Origin: Thioalkalivibrio sp. ALE14
GTDB taxonomy: Bacteria > Pseudomonadota > Gammaproteobacteria > Ectothiorhodospirales > Ectothiorhodospiraceae
Length of the DNA: 64,000 nucleotides
Assembly: GCF_000376845.1 (NCBI RefSeq)
Contig: NZ_AQXY01000029.1
Location: 283,994 to 347,993 of the forward strand
Reading direction: 5' to 3'
In this document: positions 1 to 13,068 of the stretch, in pieces
Position numbering within the stretch: position 1 is the first letter of the stretch
Layout of the letters: every line of letters starts with the position of its first letter
Notes under the pieces: model-generated
The model's input: only the letters and a program-made list of their open reading frames with translations
Database searches by the model: none
Told to the model about the DNA's origin: nothing
Position numbers and translations under genes: made by a program

Positions 1-843
1 GACCACGCCGCCGTCGAAGCCACCCGCCTGCTGCCGGGCCAGCGCCAGGATGCCCAGGATCTGGTCGCCGTCGACTACCGTGCCCTCGGCATCGGCCAGG
101 ATCACCCGGTCGCCGTCGCCGTCCAGCGCGATCCCCAGATCAGCCCCGCTCGCCCGGACCTGTTCCGCCACCTTTTCCGGGTACAGGGCGCCCACGCCCT
201 CGTTGATGTTGTAGCCGTCCGGGCTGGCCCCGAGAATCTCGACTCGGGCGCCCAGCTCCTCGAACACGTGCGGCGAGACGTTGTAGGTCGCCCCGTGGGC
301 GCAGTCGATCACGATTTTCATGCCGCGCAGTTCGGAGCGCGCCGGGATCGCGCTCTTGCAGAACTCCACGTAACGGCCCGCCGCATCGGCAATGCGCACG
401 GCCTTGCCCAGGCGCGCGCCGTCGATCGGCTGTGCCGGCTGGTCCAGCCGCGCCTCGATGGCCGCCTCGGTCGCGTCCGGCAGCTTGTCGCCCTCGGGCG
501 TAAAGAACTTGAAGCCATTGTCATGGAACGGGTTGTGCGAGGCACTGATCACGATGCCCGCCGTGGCGCGGAAGGTATGGGTGAGGTACGCAATGGCCGG
601 CGTCGGCATCGGCCCCAGCAGCGCGACGTCCAGCCCGGCGGCAGACAGCCCGGCCTCCAGCGCCGACTCGAACATGTAGCCGGAGACGCGCGTGTCCTTG
701 CCCACCAGCACCGGGCCCTGGCGCTGCCCGTTCTCGCCCAGCACCTCGCCCACGGCATAGCCCAGCCGCAGTGCAAACTCTGGCGTCATCGGCCACTCGC
801 CGGTGCGCCCGCGAATCCCGTCGGTCCCGAAATACTTGCCCAT
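1..843 (-). CDS. glmM: Phosphoglucosamine mutase (partial, C-terminus outside window)
   Basis: Cytosolic enzyme that interconverts glucosamine-6-phosphate and glucosamine-1-phosphate, feeding UDP-GlcNAc for peptidoglycan and LPS. The visible 281 residues start [12 protein letters not shown], contain the phosphoserine loop ISASHNP and the metal-binding LDGDGDR, both hallmarks of the alpha-phosphohexomutase family; about 165 residues of the usual ~450 lie beyond base 1. The ATG at 843-841 shares one base with the folP stop (TGATG), so translation is probably coupled. The folP-glmM order is the conserved gammaproteobacterial arrangement downstream of ftsH. The enzyme call is secure; only the C-terminal domain cannot be checked. 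Confidence 0.96.
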   Translation of the reverse strand, partial: MGKYFGTDGIRGRTGEWPMTPEFALRLGYAVGEVLGENGQRQGPVLVGKDTRVSGYMFESALEAGLSAAGLDVALLGPMPTPAIAYLTHTFRATAGIVISASHNPFHDNGFKFFTPEGDKLPDATEAAIEARLDQPAQPIDGARLGKAVRIADAAGRYVEFCKSAIPARSELRGMKIVIDCAHGATYNVSPHVFEELGARVEILGASPDGYNINEGVGALYPEKVAEQVRASGADLGIALDGDGDRVILADAEGTVVDGDQILGILALARQQAGGFDGGVV

Positions 844-1718
844 CAGTTCCCTCGATTGTCCTGCCCGTCGTGCAATTCGGAGTATAGCGCCAGGGCGTCG
901 CGGGTCGCCGAGACGTTGTGCACACGCAGGACACGCGCCCCGGCCTGTGCCGCCAGCATCGCGGCGACCGCGCTGCCCGGATCCCGCTCCGCGACCGGAC
1001 GGGCCCCCAGCAACTGGCCAATCATCGACTTGCGCGAGACCCCGACCAGCAACGGAAGCCCCCCGGAGGCCAGGCGCGGCAGCCCGCGGAAAAGCGCAAC
1101 ATTGTGCTCCAGTGTCTTGCCGAAGCCGAATCCCGGGTCCAGCAGGATCTGCCTGCGCGGAACACCGGCGGCCTGGAGATCGGCGACTCTCTGTTCGAGA
1201 AAGGCACCGACCTCGGCCACGACGTCGCCGTAATGCGGAGACCGCTGCATCGACTGAGGCTCGCCCTGCATGTGCATCACGCAAAGGGCCACGCCATGCT
1301 CGCGGCCCGCCTCCACCGCTGTCTCCAGCGCCCCCTCGGCGCGAAAGCCGTTGACGTCGTTCAGCAGCCCGGCGCCGGCCGCGACCGCCTCGCGCATCAG
1401 CGCCGGTTTCATCGTATCCACCGAAAGTGGCACATCGAGCTCCGCATGCAGGGCCTCGATCACCGGCAGTACGCGACGCCGCTCCTCCGCCAGCGGCACC
1501 GGCTCCGCGCCGGGGCGCGTGGATTCCCCGCCGATGTCGAGGATGTCCGCCCCCTCCACGACCATGGCCCGGGCACGCGCCAGAGCCTCGTCGATCCGGG
1601 CGTTCTGGCCACCGTCGGAAAAGGAGTCGGGGGTCACGTTCAGAATCCCCATGATGCGCGCCCGCCCCAGATCCAGGGTGCGCTCACCGCATTGCAGAAC
1701 GGCTTGATCGATCGCCAC
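843..1718 (-). CDS. folP: Dihydropteroate synthase
   Basis: Condenses p-aminobenzoate with the pterin pyrophosphate in folate synthesis. The signature [14 protein letters not shown] lies near residues 24-37 and [11 protein letters not shown] follows about 25 residues later, both binding the pterin diphosphate; length (291 aa) is normal for the TIM-barrel family. Two GTG codons compete as start (1724 and 1718). I chose 1718 because GGGAGA sits six bases before it, whereas it abuts the upstream GTG. The stop overlaps glmM by one base. A hairpin separates it from ftsH, so folP-glmM may have its own promoter, although none was recognised. Confidence 0.95.
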   Translation of the reverse strand: MAIDQAVLQCGERTLDLGRARIMGILNVTPDSFSDGGQNARIDEALARARAMVVEGADILDIGGESTRPGAEPVPLAEERRRVLPVIEALHAELDVPLSVDTMKPALMREAVAAGAGLLNDVNGFRAEGALETAVEAGREHGVALCVMHMQGEPQSMQRSPHYGDVVAEVGAFLEQRVADLQAAGVPRRQILLDPGFGFGKTLEHNVALFRGLPRLASGGLPLLVGVSRKSMIGQLLGARPVAERDPGSAVAAMLAAQAGARVLRVHNVSATRDALALYSELHDGQDNRGN

Positions 1719-1743
1719 GGTCACTCTCCCGGAGAGTCCAACG

Positions 1744-1775
1744 AAAAAGGCCGCCAGACAAAGGGCCTGGCGGCC
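1744..1775 (-). terminator. Rho-independent terminator after ftsH
   Basis: On the minus strand a nine-pair stem GGCCGCCAG / CTGGCGGCC with a nine-base loop is followed by five T residues. It lies between the ftsH stop and the folP start, so it should end or attenuate ftsH transcription before folP. Confidence 0.75.
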
Positions 1776-1823
1776 GGATAAAGCGACCGGGAACGAACCC
1801 GGTCACGAGCGGGGACGCGCCCG

Positions 1824-3797
1824 TCAGGACTGCGGTGCGGGGCCGCCTACGACGCCCTTGTTGTCGTCGTCACGACCATCGGAACCATCGCCGGAGCCTT
1901 CCTCGGCATCCGCAGCGCCGGACTCGTCACCGGCCTGCGCCGAGCCACCGGAGCCGCCGCCACTGTCCCAGTCAGCCGGCTCGCGGGGTTCCCGCCCGGC
2001 CATGATGTCCTCGATCTGCTTGTCGTCGATGGTTTCGTACTTCATCAACGCCCCAGCCATCGCGTGCAGCTTGTCGACGTTGTCCACCAGGATCTGCTTC
2101 GCATGCTGGTAGTTGGTATCGATGATCTGGCGCACCTCGGCGTCGATCTGGCGCGCGGTGTCATCGGACATCGGCTTGGACTTGCCCATCTGACCACCGA
2201 GGAAGGGCTGACCCTCTTCCTCGCCATAATCCAGCGGCCCCAGTTTTTCCGAGAGCCCCCACTTGGTCACCATGTTGCGGGCGATCTGCGTGGCGCGCTC
2301 GATATCGTTCGAGGCCCCGGTGGTCACCTTCTCGTCGCCGAAGATGATCTCCTCCGCCAGGCGTCCGCCGAACAGGCTCGCCAACTGGCTCTGCAAGCGA
2401 GTCTTGGAATGGCTGTAGCGGTCTTCCTCGGGCAGGAACATGGTGACACCCAGGGCACGGCCACGCGGGATGATGCTGACCTTGTACACCGGGTCGTGCT
2501 CCGGCACCGTCAGGCCGACGATCGCGTGCCCGGCCTCGTGGTAGGCCGTCAGCTTCTTTTCGTCCTCGGACATCACCATGGACTTGCGCTCGGCGCCCAT
2601 CATGATCTTGTCCTTGGCGCGCTCGAAGTCGGACATATCCACCAGGCGCTTGTTGGCGCGTGCCGCGAAAAGCGCGGCCTCGTTCACCAGATTCGCGAGG
2701 TCCGCGCCGGAGAAGCCCGGCGTACCGCGCGCGATCAGGTCCGGCCGGACATCCTCGGCAATCGGGGTCTTCTTCATGTGGACCTTGAGGATCTGCTCGC
2801 GACCGCGCACATCCGGCGGCGGCACCACTACCTGACGGTCGAAGCGGCCCGGCCGCAGCAGGGCCGGATCCAGCACGTCCGGGCGGTTAGTCGCCGCGAT
2901 CACGATGACTCCTTCGGTGCCCTCGAAGCCGTCCATCTCGACCAGCAGCTGGTTCAGGGTCTGCTCGCGCTCGTCGTGACCGCCACCCATGCCGGCACCA
3001 CGCTGACGACCCACCGCATCGATTTCGTCGATGAAAATAATGCAGGGCGCGTGTTTCTTGGCCTCGGAGAACATGTCGCGCACGCGCGAGGCGCCCACGC
3101 CGACAAACATCTCGACGAAGTCGGAGCCGGAAATGCTGAAGAACGGCACCTTGGCCTCGCCGGCGATGGCCTTGGCCAGCAGCGTCTTCCCGGTACCCGG
3201 CGAACCGACCATCAGCACGCCACGCGGGATCTGGCCGCCCAGCTTCTGGAACTTGGACGGATCGCGCAGGAAATCGACCAGCTCGGTCACCTCCTCCTTC
3301 GCCTCGTCGCAGCCCGCCACGTCGCCAAAGCCGACCTTGACCTGGTCCTCGGACATCAGCTTGGCCTTGGACTTGCCGAAGGACATCGCGCCCTTGCCAC
3401 CGGCACCGCCGCCCTGCATCTGGCGCATAAAGTAAATCCACACGGCGATCAGCAGCAGGATCGGGAACCAGCTGATCAGGATGCTCATCAGCAGGGAACG
3501 CTCGGCCTCCTCGTGGGCATTGACCTCCACGTTGTTCTGCAGCAGGTCGCCGATCAAGCCGGGGTCATTGGGGTTCACCGTCGTGAACTGCTGGCCCTCG
3601 ATCGTGGTGCCCTTGATCTTCTCGCCCTCGATGGTCACGTTGTCCACGCGACCACCCTGCACATCGCGGATGAACTCGGAGTAGGTAATACTCCGCACAT
3701 CCTGCGTCTGCTGCTGCGGGCCGAAGTTGTTGAAGACAGACATCAGGACGACGGCAATCACCGCCCAGATGATCAGGTTCTTGGCCAGACCGTTCAA
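1824..3797 (-). CDS. ftsH: ATP-dependent zinc metalloprotease FtsH
   Basis: Membrane-anchored AAA+ protease that degrades damaged membrane proteins and short-lived regulators. Visible in order: a first membrane helix right at the N-terminus, a periplasmic segment, a second helix near residue 105-125, Walker A GSPGTGKT at about 198-205, Walker B IIFIDE at about 253-258, the second region of homology, and the zinc site HEAGH at about 420-424. I start at the TTG at 3797 ([11 protein letters not shown]), preceded by GAGGTG at good spacing; this matches family N-termini, while the TTG ten codons upstream lacks a site. The C-terminal ~45 residues are Gly/Ser/Asp/Glu-rich and acidic, longer than in E. 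coli. rlmE lies 42 bases upstream. Confidence 0.97.
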   Translation of the reverse strand: MNGLAKNLIIWAVIAVVLMSVFNNFGPQQQTQDVRSITYSEFIRDVQGGRVDNVTIEGEKIKGTTIEGQQFTTVNPNDPGLIGDLLQNNVEVNAHEEAERSLLMSILISWFPILLLIAVWIYFMRQMQGGGAGGKGAMSFGKSKAKLMSEDQVKVGFGDVAGCDEAKEEVTELVDFLRDPSKFQKLGGQIPRGVLMVGSPGTGKTLLAKAIAGEAKVPFFSISGSDFVEMFVGVGASRVRDMFSEAKKHAPCIIFIDEIDAVGRQRGAGMGGGHDEREQTLNQLLVEMDGFEGTEGVIVIAATNRPDVLDPALLRPGRFDRQVVVPPPDVRGREQILKVHMKKTPIAEDVRPDLIARGTPGFSGADLANLVNEAALFAARANKRLVDMSDFERAKDKIMMGAERKSMVMSEDEKKLTAYHEAGHAIVGLTVPEHDPVYKVSIIPRGRALGVTMFLPEEDRYSHSKTRLQSQLASLFGGRLAEEIIFGDEKVTTGASNDIERATQIARNMVTKWGLSEKLGPLDYGEEEGQPFLGGQMGKSKPMSDDTARQIDAEVRQIIDTNYQHAKQILVDNVDKLHAMAGALMKYETIDDKQIEDIMAGREPREPADWDSGGGSGGSAQAGDESGAADAEEGSGDGSDGRDDDNKGVVGGPAPQS

Positions 3798-3839
3798 AAC
3801 GACACCTCGAAAAACATCAATCGTCAATGACAGGGAGCT

Positions 3840-4466
3840 TTACACATCCCTGGGCTCGCGCGCCAATACATACACTTCACGTGATCGAGGGCGCGACGCT
3901 TTCGGCTTGCGCACCTTGACCGATCCGAAGCGCCGGCGAACCTCGGCCAGATATGCATCGGATCCTTCACCCTGAAACAGCTTGACCAGAAACGCCCCCC
4001 GCGGGTTCAGAATCTGGGTCGCCAGGTCCAGCGCCAGTTCACAAAGATGGATCGAACGCGGCTGATCCACGGCATCCGTACCTGTAAGGTTGGGGGCCAT
4101 ATCGGAAAGCACAAGGTCGGCCGGCTCGTCGCCCAGCTTCGCCAGGATCTCCTGCAGCACCGCATCCTCGCGAAAATCACCCATCACGATCTCGGCACCG
4201 GGGATCGGATCCATCGGGAGAATGTCCGTCGCCACCAGCACACCCTTGCGACCGATCTTCTGCGCGGCGTACTGGCTCCAGCCACCGGGGGCCGCGCCCA
4301 GGTCCACGACGCGCATCCCGGGCTTCAGCAGCCGGTCACGCTCGTCGATCTCCTGGAGCTTGTAGACCGCACGCCCGCGGTAGCCCTCCTGCTGGGCCCG
4401 CTGCACGTAAGGGTCGTCGAAATGCTCCTTCAGCCAGCGCTGGCTGGAGCGGCTACGCTTGGGCAT
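3840..4466 (-). CDS. rlmE: 23S rRNA (uridine-2552 2'-O) methyltransferase RlmE (FtsJ/RrmJ)
   Basis: SAM-dependent heat-shock methyltransferase acting on U2552 in the A-loop of the large ribosomal subunit. The 208-residue protein has the SAM loop [11 protein letters not shown] near 55-65 and the full K-D-K-E catalytic set at Lys36, Asp122, Lys162 and Glu197, each two positions before its E. coli counterpart. It lies directly upstream of ftsH, as in E. coli, and is probably co-transcribed with it. yhbY diverges from it across 67 bases. Confidence 0.96.
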   Translation of the reverse strand: MPKRSRSSQRWLKEHFDDPYVQRAQQEGYRGRAVYKLQEIDERDRLLKPGMRVVDLGAAPGGWSQYAAQKIGRKGVLVATDILPMDPIPGAEIVMGDFREDAVLQEILAKLGDEPADLVLSDMAPNLTGTDAVDQPRSIHLCELALDLATQILNPRGAFLVKLFQGEGSDAYLAEVRRRFGSVKVRKPKASRPRSREVYVLAREPRDV

Positions 4467-4475
4467 ACCCGATCC

Positions 4476-4502
4476 TTGCGCCAGCGTGCGGCGTGCTACA
4501 AT
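4476..4502 (+). promoter_or_regulatory. Candidate sigma-70 promoter for yhbY
   Basis: TTGCGC at 4476-4481 and TACAAT at 4497-4502, spacer 15 bases (shorter than ideal; shifting the -35 by one or two bases gives 16-17). It lies 32 bases upstream of the GTG of yhbY. The -10 is good and the -35 weak. Confidence 0.4.
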
Positions 4503-4533
4503 TTTGTCGTTTCAACACCGAAAACGGCCTCCC

Positions 4534-4833
4534 GTGAATCTGACCGACGCGCAACGCCGCCATCTGCGCAGCCTCGCCCATCCGCGCAAGCCCATCGTGA
4601 CCATCGGTCGCAACGGGCTCACCGACGCGGTGCTGGCGGAACTGGAGCAGGCGCTGACCCACCACGAACTGGTCAAGATCAAGGTGAACATCGGCGACCG
4701 CGAGGCCCGCAACGGGGCCGTGGAAGAACTCTGCGAACGCACCGGCGCCGAGCGGGTGCAGCGCATTGGCTATGTCGCCACCCTGTTCCGCCGCAACCCG
4801 GACGACCCGAAGGTGGCCCTGGACCCGGCCTGA
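4534..4833 (+). CDS. yhbY: YhbY-family CRM-domain RNA-binding protein
   Basis: Small (99 aa) single-domain CRM protein associated with large-subunit ribosome assembly in relatives. It begins MNLTDAQRRHLRSLAHPRKP and carries the CRM hallmarks of a Gly-x-x-Gly-type loop (IGRNGLTD), the KIKVN strand and a C-terminal GYVATLFRR. The start is the GTG at 4534; longer in-frame extensions would run into the rlmE promoter region and do not resemble the family. In E. coli yhbY sits between greA and rlmE; here it keeps that place and points away from rlmE. It converges on greA with only 18 bases between stops. Confidence 0.92.
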   Translation: MNLTDAQRRHLRSLAHPRKPIVTIGRNGLTDAVLAELEQALTHHELVKIKVNIGDREARNGAVEELCERTGAERVQRIGYVATLFRRNPDDPKVALDPA

Positions 4834-4851
4834 CAGACGGGTCCGGCTGCG

Positions 4852-5327
4852 TCAGTTGACGTAGCGGACCTCCAGGATCTCGTATTCCGTCTCCCCGCCC
4901 GGGGCCTGCACGGTCACGACATCGCCTTCTTCCTTGCCGATCAGCGCCCGCGCGATCGGGGACGATACCGAGATCATATTGTTCTTGATGTCGGCCTCGT
5001 CCTCGCCCACGATCTTGTAGGTCACCTGGCGCCCGTCCTCGGTCGCCTCCAGCACCACCGTAGTCCCGAACACCACCTTCCCGGTCTGCGGCAAGGTGGT
5101 CACGTCGATGATCTGGGCGTTGGAGAGCTTCGCCTCCAGTTCGCGGATGCGGCCCTCGATGAAGCTCTGCTGCTCGCGCGCAGCGTGGTACTCGGCGTTC
5201 TCCTTGAGGTCGCCATGCTCGCGCGCCTCGGAGATCGCGTTGACCACGCGCGGGCGGTCCTCGCCCTTCAGCTTCTTCAGCTCTTCCTTCATCTTTTCCG
5301 CGCCGGTCACGGTCAAGGGCGTCTTGT

Positions 5328-5331
<4 letters not shown>
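4852..5331 (-). CDS. greA: Transcription elongation factor GreA
   Basis: Binds the RNA polymerase secondary channel and stimulates cleavage of backtracked transcripts. The 159-residue length is typical. An N-terminal coiled coil starting [20 protein letters not shown] has the acidic tip expected for cleavage activity, followed by an FKBP-like C-terminal domain with [18 protein letters not shown]. Its ATG overlaps the carB stop by four bases (ATGA), so greA is translationally coupled to carB, giving an apparent carA-carB-greA operon. Confidence 0.96.
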
Positions 5332-8561
<3,230 letters not shown>

Positions 8562-8613
8562 AGAGCAGCTCTCGCAGGCTGTCGAAATCAGGAATTCTTT
8601 TCAGGAAAGGGAC

Positions 8614-9747
8614 TTAGCTACGCGCGGCGCGCATCATCTCGACGAAGTCGTCGAACGCCGGGGACACGTCATGCGGGCCCGGGCTCGCCTCCGGGTGGCC
8701 CTGCAGGCTGAACGCCGGGCAGTCGGTGCGGGCAATGCCTTGCAGCGTGCCGTCGAACAGCGAGCGGTAGGTCGGCGTCAGCGTCGCCGGCAGGTTGTCC
8801 TCGTCGATCGCAAAGCCGTGGTTCTGCGACGAGATCATCACCCGCCCGCTTTCTTCGTGGCGGATCGGGTGGTTGGCCCCGTGGTGGCCGAACTTCATCT
8901 TCACGCTCTTGCCGCCGCTGGCGATGCCCAGCAGCTGATGCCCCAGACAAATCCCGAACAAGGGCAGCTTGCGTTCGCAGATGTCGCGGATCGCGTCGAT
9001 CGCGTAGGTGCAGGGCTCGGGGTCGCCCGGGCCGTTGGACAGGAACACGCCGTCGGGTTTCAGCTCCATCACCTCGTCCACCGGCGTCTCGGCCGGCACC
9101 ACGGTCACGCGACAGCCACGGTCCGCCAGCATGCGCAGGATGTTCTGCTTCATGCCGAAGTCGTAGGCCACCACATGAAATTCGGCCTGCTCCGGGTCCA
9201 CCCGGGCCGGCTCTTCGCCGAGCTGCCAGGTGCCCTCCAGCCATTCGTAGCGGCTGCGCGTGGTGACTTCGCGCGCAAGGTCCATGCCCTTGATGCCGGG
9301 AAACTCGCGCGCCGCTTCCAGGGCCGCGGCCTCGTCCACCTCGCCGGCCTGGATGCACCCGTTCAGCGCGCCCTTCTCGCGCAGGATCCGGGTCAGCTTG
9401 CGGGTATCGATCCCGCTGATCGCCACGATGCCGTGACGCAGCAGGTAGTCCGGCAGCGACTCGCGCGAACGCCAGTTGGACACCAGTGGCGGCAGATCGC
9501 GGATGATCAGCCCCGCGGCATGGGCGCGCGCGGATTCATCATCCTCCGGGGTGGTCCCGGTATTGCCGATATGCGGATAGGTCAGCGTGACCATCTGCCG
9601 ATGATAGGAAGGATCCGTGAGGATCTCCTGATACCCGGTCATCGCGGTGTTGAACACCACCTCGCCAACCGTCTGGCCCAGGGCGCCAATCGCCTGACCA
9701 TGAAACACAGTGCCATCTTCCAGGACGAGCAGAGCAGGCGCGGACAC
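8614..9747 (-). CDS. carA: Carbamoyl-phosphate synthase small (glutaminase) subunit
   Basis: Hydrolyses glutamine and channels ammonia to CarB. The 377-residue protein has the N-terminal small-subunit domain ([14 protein letters not shown] onward) and a C-terminal class I amidotransferase domain with the nucleophile motif [10 protein letters not shown] and the [11 protein letters not shown]is/Glu pair. The GTG at 9747 is chosen over an in-frame ATG 44 codons upstream because GGAGGT precedes it at ideal spacing and the protein then matches the family N-terminus. It heads the carAB-greA transcription unit. Confidence 0.97.
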   Translation of the reverse strand: MSAPALLVLEDGTVFHGQAIGALGQTVGEVVFNTAMTGYQEILTDPSYHRQMVTLTYPHIGNTGTTPEDDESARAHAAGLIIRDLPPLVSNWRSRESLPDYLLRHGIVAISGIDTRKLTRILREKGALNGCIQAGEVDEAAALEAAREFPGIKGMDLAREVTTRSRYEWLEGTWQLGEEPARVDPEQAEFHVVAYDFGMKQNILRMLADRGCRVTVVPAETPVDEVMELKPDGVFLSNGPGDPEPCTYAIDAIRDICERKLPLFGICLGHQLLGIASGGKSVKMKFGHHGANHPIRHEESGRVMISSQNHGFAIDEDNLPATLTPTYRSLFDGTLQGIARTDCPAFSLQGHPEASPGPHDVSPAFDDFVEMMRAARS

Positions 9748-10014
9748 GGGGGGACCTCCGGATGGTCTGGGTCGGGGCCGCCAGGTCTTTGCCGGCGGCG
9801 ATACTGCGATTCGTTCGGGATCTTCGACCCGGCCTTTCCCGCACCGTTTCACTGGGGACAGGACCCCATTCACGGACAACGGTTCGGAGCTTCAGGACGG
9901 GTACGGATACGCCTTCAAGTGTACGCGAGCGCCGCGCGCGGCGTCCAACGAGACCCCCGCTTTCGGCGTCATGTGGCTCGCCGTTCTGGAATGGCGGTGA
10001 TTCATCACGCGCCG
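9748..10014. other. carA upstream region
   Basis: No credible gene. On the minus strand a weak candidate promoter for carA is TTGGAC (9948-9943) and TACACT (9923-9918), but the spacer is 19 bases. The predicted leader of about 170 bases contains a small hairpin, GGGGTCCTGTCCCC. Nothing resembling an S-turn repeat, ARG box or leader peptide was confidently recognised. Confidence 0.3.
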
Positions 10015-10300
10015 TTAAGGATGGCCCTGGTTCGACGCCCGGTCTTTATGATGCTTTCGGCCCGCCGCCTACCTCGTGGTGGCTGGTCCTGGTTCGGCCT
10101 CGGGTGTTTACGGTGGCTTCGGTCCGCATACTGCCTGGCGCTGACTCGCCAGCGCGCCGCGAGGTACTTTCTTGCTTGCCCAAGAAAGTACCCAAAGAAG
10201 GGCACCCGGATTTCGCCCGGGAACCTTGCTCCAGGGCCCTCGGGCCGGCGGCGCTGAACTCGCTACGCTGCGCTTCGCTCAGACATCCAGCGCCTTCCCC
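10015..10300 (+). repeat. Repeat-island arm, two direct copies of a short motif plus long arm
   Basis: Contains two related stretches (about 10025-10070 and 10085-10140) built on 'ctggttcg..ctcgggtgttta..gcttcggtccg', then a hairpin made of cgaggtactttcttg / caagaaagtaccc around 10159-10193, and a block ending 'ctcagacatccagcgcc' at about 10294. The whole stretch recurs in inverted orientation at 10598-10845. It has no conserved reading frame. Similar sequences that yield spurious small proteins are common in gammaproteobacterial genomes. Confidence 0.7.
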
Positions 10301-10597
10301 CGGCCCGAGAACCCTTCCGCAAGGGGCTCCATACGGGAAGAGTAGGTCAAGACAGAAGGTGTTCCCTCCCCCCGGACACAACAATAGGCAATGCCGCCCG
10401 AGCACCCTCGGCGCCCGCTCTGCGGGCGCGGCACGCAATGGCCGAAGGCCGAGCGTGCCGAAGATGCTCGAAGACCTAGCCATCATCCACTGGCAAGAAC
10501 GCTGGGATAGCCGTTGCTTGGACCTACCTCCCCGTTGTCGTCGCGCCGAGTGGAGAGGCTTTTCGCGGGACGATTCTAAATAGAAACGGGGGCGCTG
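10301..10597. other. Spacer between inverted repeat arms
   Basis: About 300 bases with no plausible gene. It has a short GC hairpin, GCGCCCGC / GCGGGCGC, near 10409-10428. The motif aggcttttcgcggg at about 10557-10570 reappears inverted at about 10634-10648 inside the second arm. Confidence 0.4.
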
Positions 10598-10845
10598 GAT
10601 GTCTGAGCGAAGCCGAAGGCGCAGCGAGTTCAGCGCCGCCCGCGAAAAGCCTCGGAGCGAGGGAAACCCCGGCCCGCGCAGCGGGCCGGGGTCGCGGCAG
10701 TCGGGCGTGTTTCTTGGGTACTTCTTTGCACGAGCAAAGAAGTACCTCGCGGTGCGCTCGCGAGAGAGCGCGTGGCAGGCGGCCGGACGAAAGCACGTAA
10801 ACACCGGAGGACGAACCAGGGCCAGCCTCTACTGGGCGAGACATG
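10598..10845 (-). repeat. Inverted arm of the 10015-10300 repeat
   Basis: Read on the minus strand this segment follows the same order as the first arm: 'ctggttcgtcctccggtgtt', a cgaggtacttctttg / caaagaagtaccc hairpin, then 'ggcgctgaactcgctgcg' and 'ctcagacatccagcgcc'. Identity is imperfect, roughly four bases in five by eye. The arm lies between the ruvA stop and the carA promoter region. Confidence 0.7.
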
Positions 10846-10902
10846 CCCCAGGGCGGAAGACACCTCAAACGGCAGCAAGCGAGCCGCGCGGCTTGGTGCG
10901 CG

Positions 10903-11511
10903 TTAGCGCTTGACGGTGGCGCGGAGGGCCAGGCGTACCAGGGTCTCCACCGAATCCGCCTGGTCGCGGACTGCCGCGACCATCTTCTCGGCGCTGGCCC
11001 GCGGGTAGCCGAGAGACTCCAGCGCGGCCAGCGCCTCGCCCTCCATCGCGGCCGCCGGAGTCGGCTCGCTGCCGGCCACGCCCCCGGCCGGCGCGGCGGC
11101 AAAGCCCATCTCGGCGAGGCGCTCGCCCAGCTCCAGGACCACCCGCTCGGCGGTGCGCTTGCCGATGCCCGGCACCTTGGCCAGGCCCGTCACGTCACCT
11201 CCACTGATCAGGCCCGCCAGCTCGTCGCCGGCGTAGGTGGAGAGCATGGCCAGTGCCAGCTTGGCGCCGATCCCGTTCACCCGGATCAGGCGGCGAAACA
11301 GGTCGCGGTCGCGCTTGTTCAGGAAACCGAACAGCTGGTGGGCATCCTCGCGCACGACCAGGTGGGTCGCCAGCACGACCGTCTCGCCCGGCTCCGGCAG
11401 GGCCGCCAGCGTGGACAGCGGGACATCGACCTCGTAGCCGACCCCGCCGGCGTCGATCACCACACCATTCACCTCGCGGCTGATCAGCCGCCCTTCCAGG
11501 CGGGCGATCAT
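10903..11511 (-). CDS. ruvA: Holliday junction branch migration protein RuvA
   Basis: Tetrameric Holliday-junction binder that loads the RuvB motor. The 202-residue protein has the OB-fold domain I (MIARLEGRLISREVNGVVID), helix-hairpin-helix domain II with NGIGAKLALAMLS and VPGIGKRTAERVVLEL, a flexible Ala/Pro/Gly linker, and domain III (ALESLGYPRASAEKMVAAV), which contacts RuvB. Its ATG overlaps the ruvC stop by four bases. The usual downstream ruvB is absent; a repeat island and carA follow instead. Confidence 0.97.
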   Translation of the reverse strand: MIARLEGRLISREVNGVVIDAGGVGYEVDVPLSTLAALPEPGETVVLATHLVVREDAHQLFGFLNKRDRDLFRRLIRVNGIGAKLALAMLSTYAGDELAGLISGGDVTGLAKVPGIGKRTAERVVLELGERLAEMGFAAAPAGGVAGSEPTPAAAMEGEALAALESLGYPRASAEKMVAAVRDQADSVETLVRLALRATVKR

Positions 11512-12032
11512 GGACGCCCCCCGATCATGGCGGCGGCCGAGCCTTGCAGGCGCGCCTCGTTCTGCTCGGTGTGGGCGTGGCAGAGCGCGACAGCCAGGGC
11601 ATCGGCGGCGTCGCTGCTGGCCGGTTCGGCCAGGCGTAGCAGTTGCTGCATCATGTGCTGGACCTGTTCCTTGTCCGCCCCGCCGACACCAACCACGGCC
11701 AGCTTGATCGCGCGCGGGGCGTATTCGTGTACCGGCAGACCGGCCTGGGTGGCGGCGCAGATGGCCGCGCCACGGGCGTGCCCCAGCTTGATCGCGGACT
11801 GGGCATTGCGGGCGACGAACACCGACTCGATGGCCAGTACGTCGGGCTTCAGCTCGTCGATCACCTCGACTACGCCGGCGAAGATCTCGCCCAGGCGCTC
11901 GGGGAAGGTCTTCGCCTTCGGCCGGATCACGCCGTGGCCGCAGGAACGGCCGCGGCTGCGATCAAACTCGATTACCGCGAAGCCGGTGACGCGGGAACCA
12001 GGATCGATCCCGAGGATGCGCACGCCGCTCAC
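11508..12032 (-). CDS. ruvC: Crossover junction endodeoxyribonuclease RuvC
   Basis: Resolves Holliday junctions by symmetric nicking. The 174-residue RNase H-fold protein opens RILGIDPGSRVTGF with the first catalytic Asp at about residue 10, has AIESVF with the catalytic Glu near 67, and ends with SDAADALAVALCHA, supplying the remaining acidic residues. It lies 12 bases after yebC and is coupled to ruvA by an ATGA overlap, so yebC-ruvC-ruvA is one operon. Confidence 0.97.
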   Translation of the reverse strand: MSGVRILGIDPGSRVTGFAVIEFDRSRGRSCGHGVIRPKAKTFPERLGEIFAGVVEVIDELKPDVLAIESVFVARNAQSAIKLGHARGAAICAATQAGLPVHEYAPRAIKLAVVGVGGADKEQVQHMMQQLLRLAEPASSDAADALAVALCHAHTEQNEARLQGSAAAMIGGRP

Positions 12033-12044
12033 ACCGCGGCCGCG

Positions 12045-12785
12045 TCAGTCACCGCTGACTTCTTCGGGGAAGTCGGCGTTGGTGTAGACGTTCTGCACGT
12101 CATCCAGGTCATCGAGCATGTCCAGCAGCTTGAGGACCGACTCGGCGGTCTCCGCATCCAGGGGTGCGAGGGTCTCCGGGCGCCAGGTGACCTCGGCGTT
12201 TTCCGGCTCCAGGCCGCGCTCCGTCAGCGCGGCGCGCACGTCCTGGTAGGTCTCCGGCTCGGTGATCACCTCGATGGCACCGTCGTCCTCGACCTGCACA
12301 TCCTCGGCCCCGCCCTCCAGCGCGGCCTCCATCACCACCTCGTCATCCAGCCCGGGGGCGAAACGGATCACACCCTTGTTCTGGAACAGGTAGGCGACCG
12401 AGCCGTCGGTACCGAGGTTGCCGCCCATCTTGGAGAAGGCGTGGCGGACCTCGGCAACCGTGCGGTTGCGGTTGTCGGTCATGCAGTCGACCAGGACCGC
12501 CGCGCCACCCGGGCCATAGCCCTCATAGCGGATTTCCTCGACATTGTCGCCATCACTCTCGCCAGCGCCGCGCTTGGCGGCCCGTTCGATGGTGTCGCGA
12601 GTCATGTTGGAACCCAGCGCCTTGTCGATCGCCAGGCGCAGGCGCGGGTTGGTCTCCGGGTCCGAGCCGCCGTGGCGCGCGGCCACGGTGATCTCGCGGA
12701 TCAGCTTGGTGAAGAGTTTGCCGCGCTTGGCGTCCTGGGCATTCTTGCGATGCTGGATGTTCGCCCACTTGCTGTGGCCTGCCAT
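12045..12785 (-). CDS. yebC: YebC/PmpR-family regulatory protein
   Basis: TACO1/YebC-family protein, described in relatives as a DNA-binding regulator and, more recently, as a factor helping ribosomes through difficult sequences. The 246-residue protein begins with the family signature [20 protein letters not shown] and contains YEGYGPGG and the acidic C-terminal half. Start chosen at 12785 on the signature; a 40-residue upstream extension is not conserved-looking. Heads yebC-ruvC-ruvA. Confidence 0.94.
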   Translation of the reverse strand: MAGHSKWANIQHRKNAQDAKRGKLFTKLIREITVAARHGGSDPETNPRLRLAIDKALGSNMTRDTIERAAKRGAGESDGDNVEEIRYEGYGPGGAAVLVDCMTDNRNRTVAEVRHAFSKMGGNLGTDGSVAYLFQNKGVIRFAPGLDDEVVMEAALEGGAEDVQVEDDGAIEVITEPETYQDVRAALTERGLEPENAEVTWRPETLAPLDAETAESVLKLLDMLDDLDDVQNVYTNADFPEEVSGD

Positions 12786-12921
12786 TCGGTCACGACTCCT
12801 TGAGTTGGGTTCGGTTGTGCCGACCCGGCATACCGCCGGGCACCGGAATGCGCACAGTCTAATCGCTGGGGCCGCGCTAATCACGGATGCGCACGACGTG
12901 CCCACGCGGTGAACCTCAAGC

Positions 12922-13034
12922 CGTCATTGCGAGAAGCGCAGCGGCGAAGCAATCGCTTGACGGGACCGTAACGTTCGGCCCGCCGCCGGAGCCACCCAGC
13001 GAGATCGCCACGGCGCTTCGCGCCGCGCGATGAC
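12922..13034. repeat. REP-like palindromic unit (GTCATTGCGAG...CGCGATGAC)
   Basis: Begins gtcattgcgagaagcgcagc and ends gcttcgcgccgcgcgatgac, so the outer parts are near-inverted copies enclosing about 65 bases. It lies in the 283-base gap between yebC and the hydrolase gene. A second unit with the same ends lies at 19928-20104. This end sequence is a widespread extragenic repeat in bacteria. Confidence 0.7.
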
Positions 13035-13068
13035 GATTCTTGTTGCCCCTGACGGGGTTCGCCAGGCG

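Noticed and set aside
9762..10804. Several 80-270-codon frames in the carA-ruvA gap
   Set aside because: They follow the repeat arms, on both strands, with no conserved start or composition; better explained as repeat sequence.
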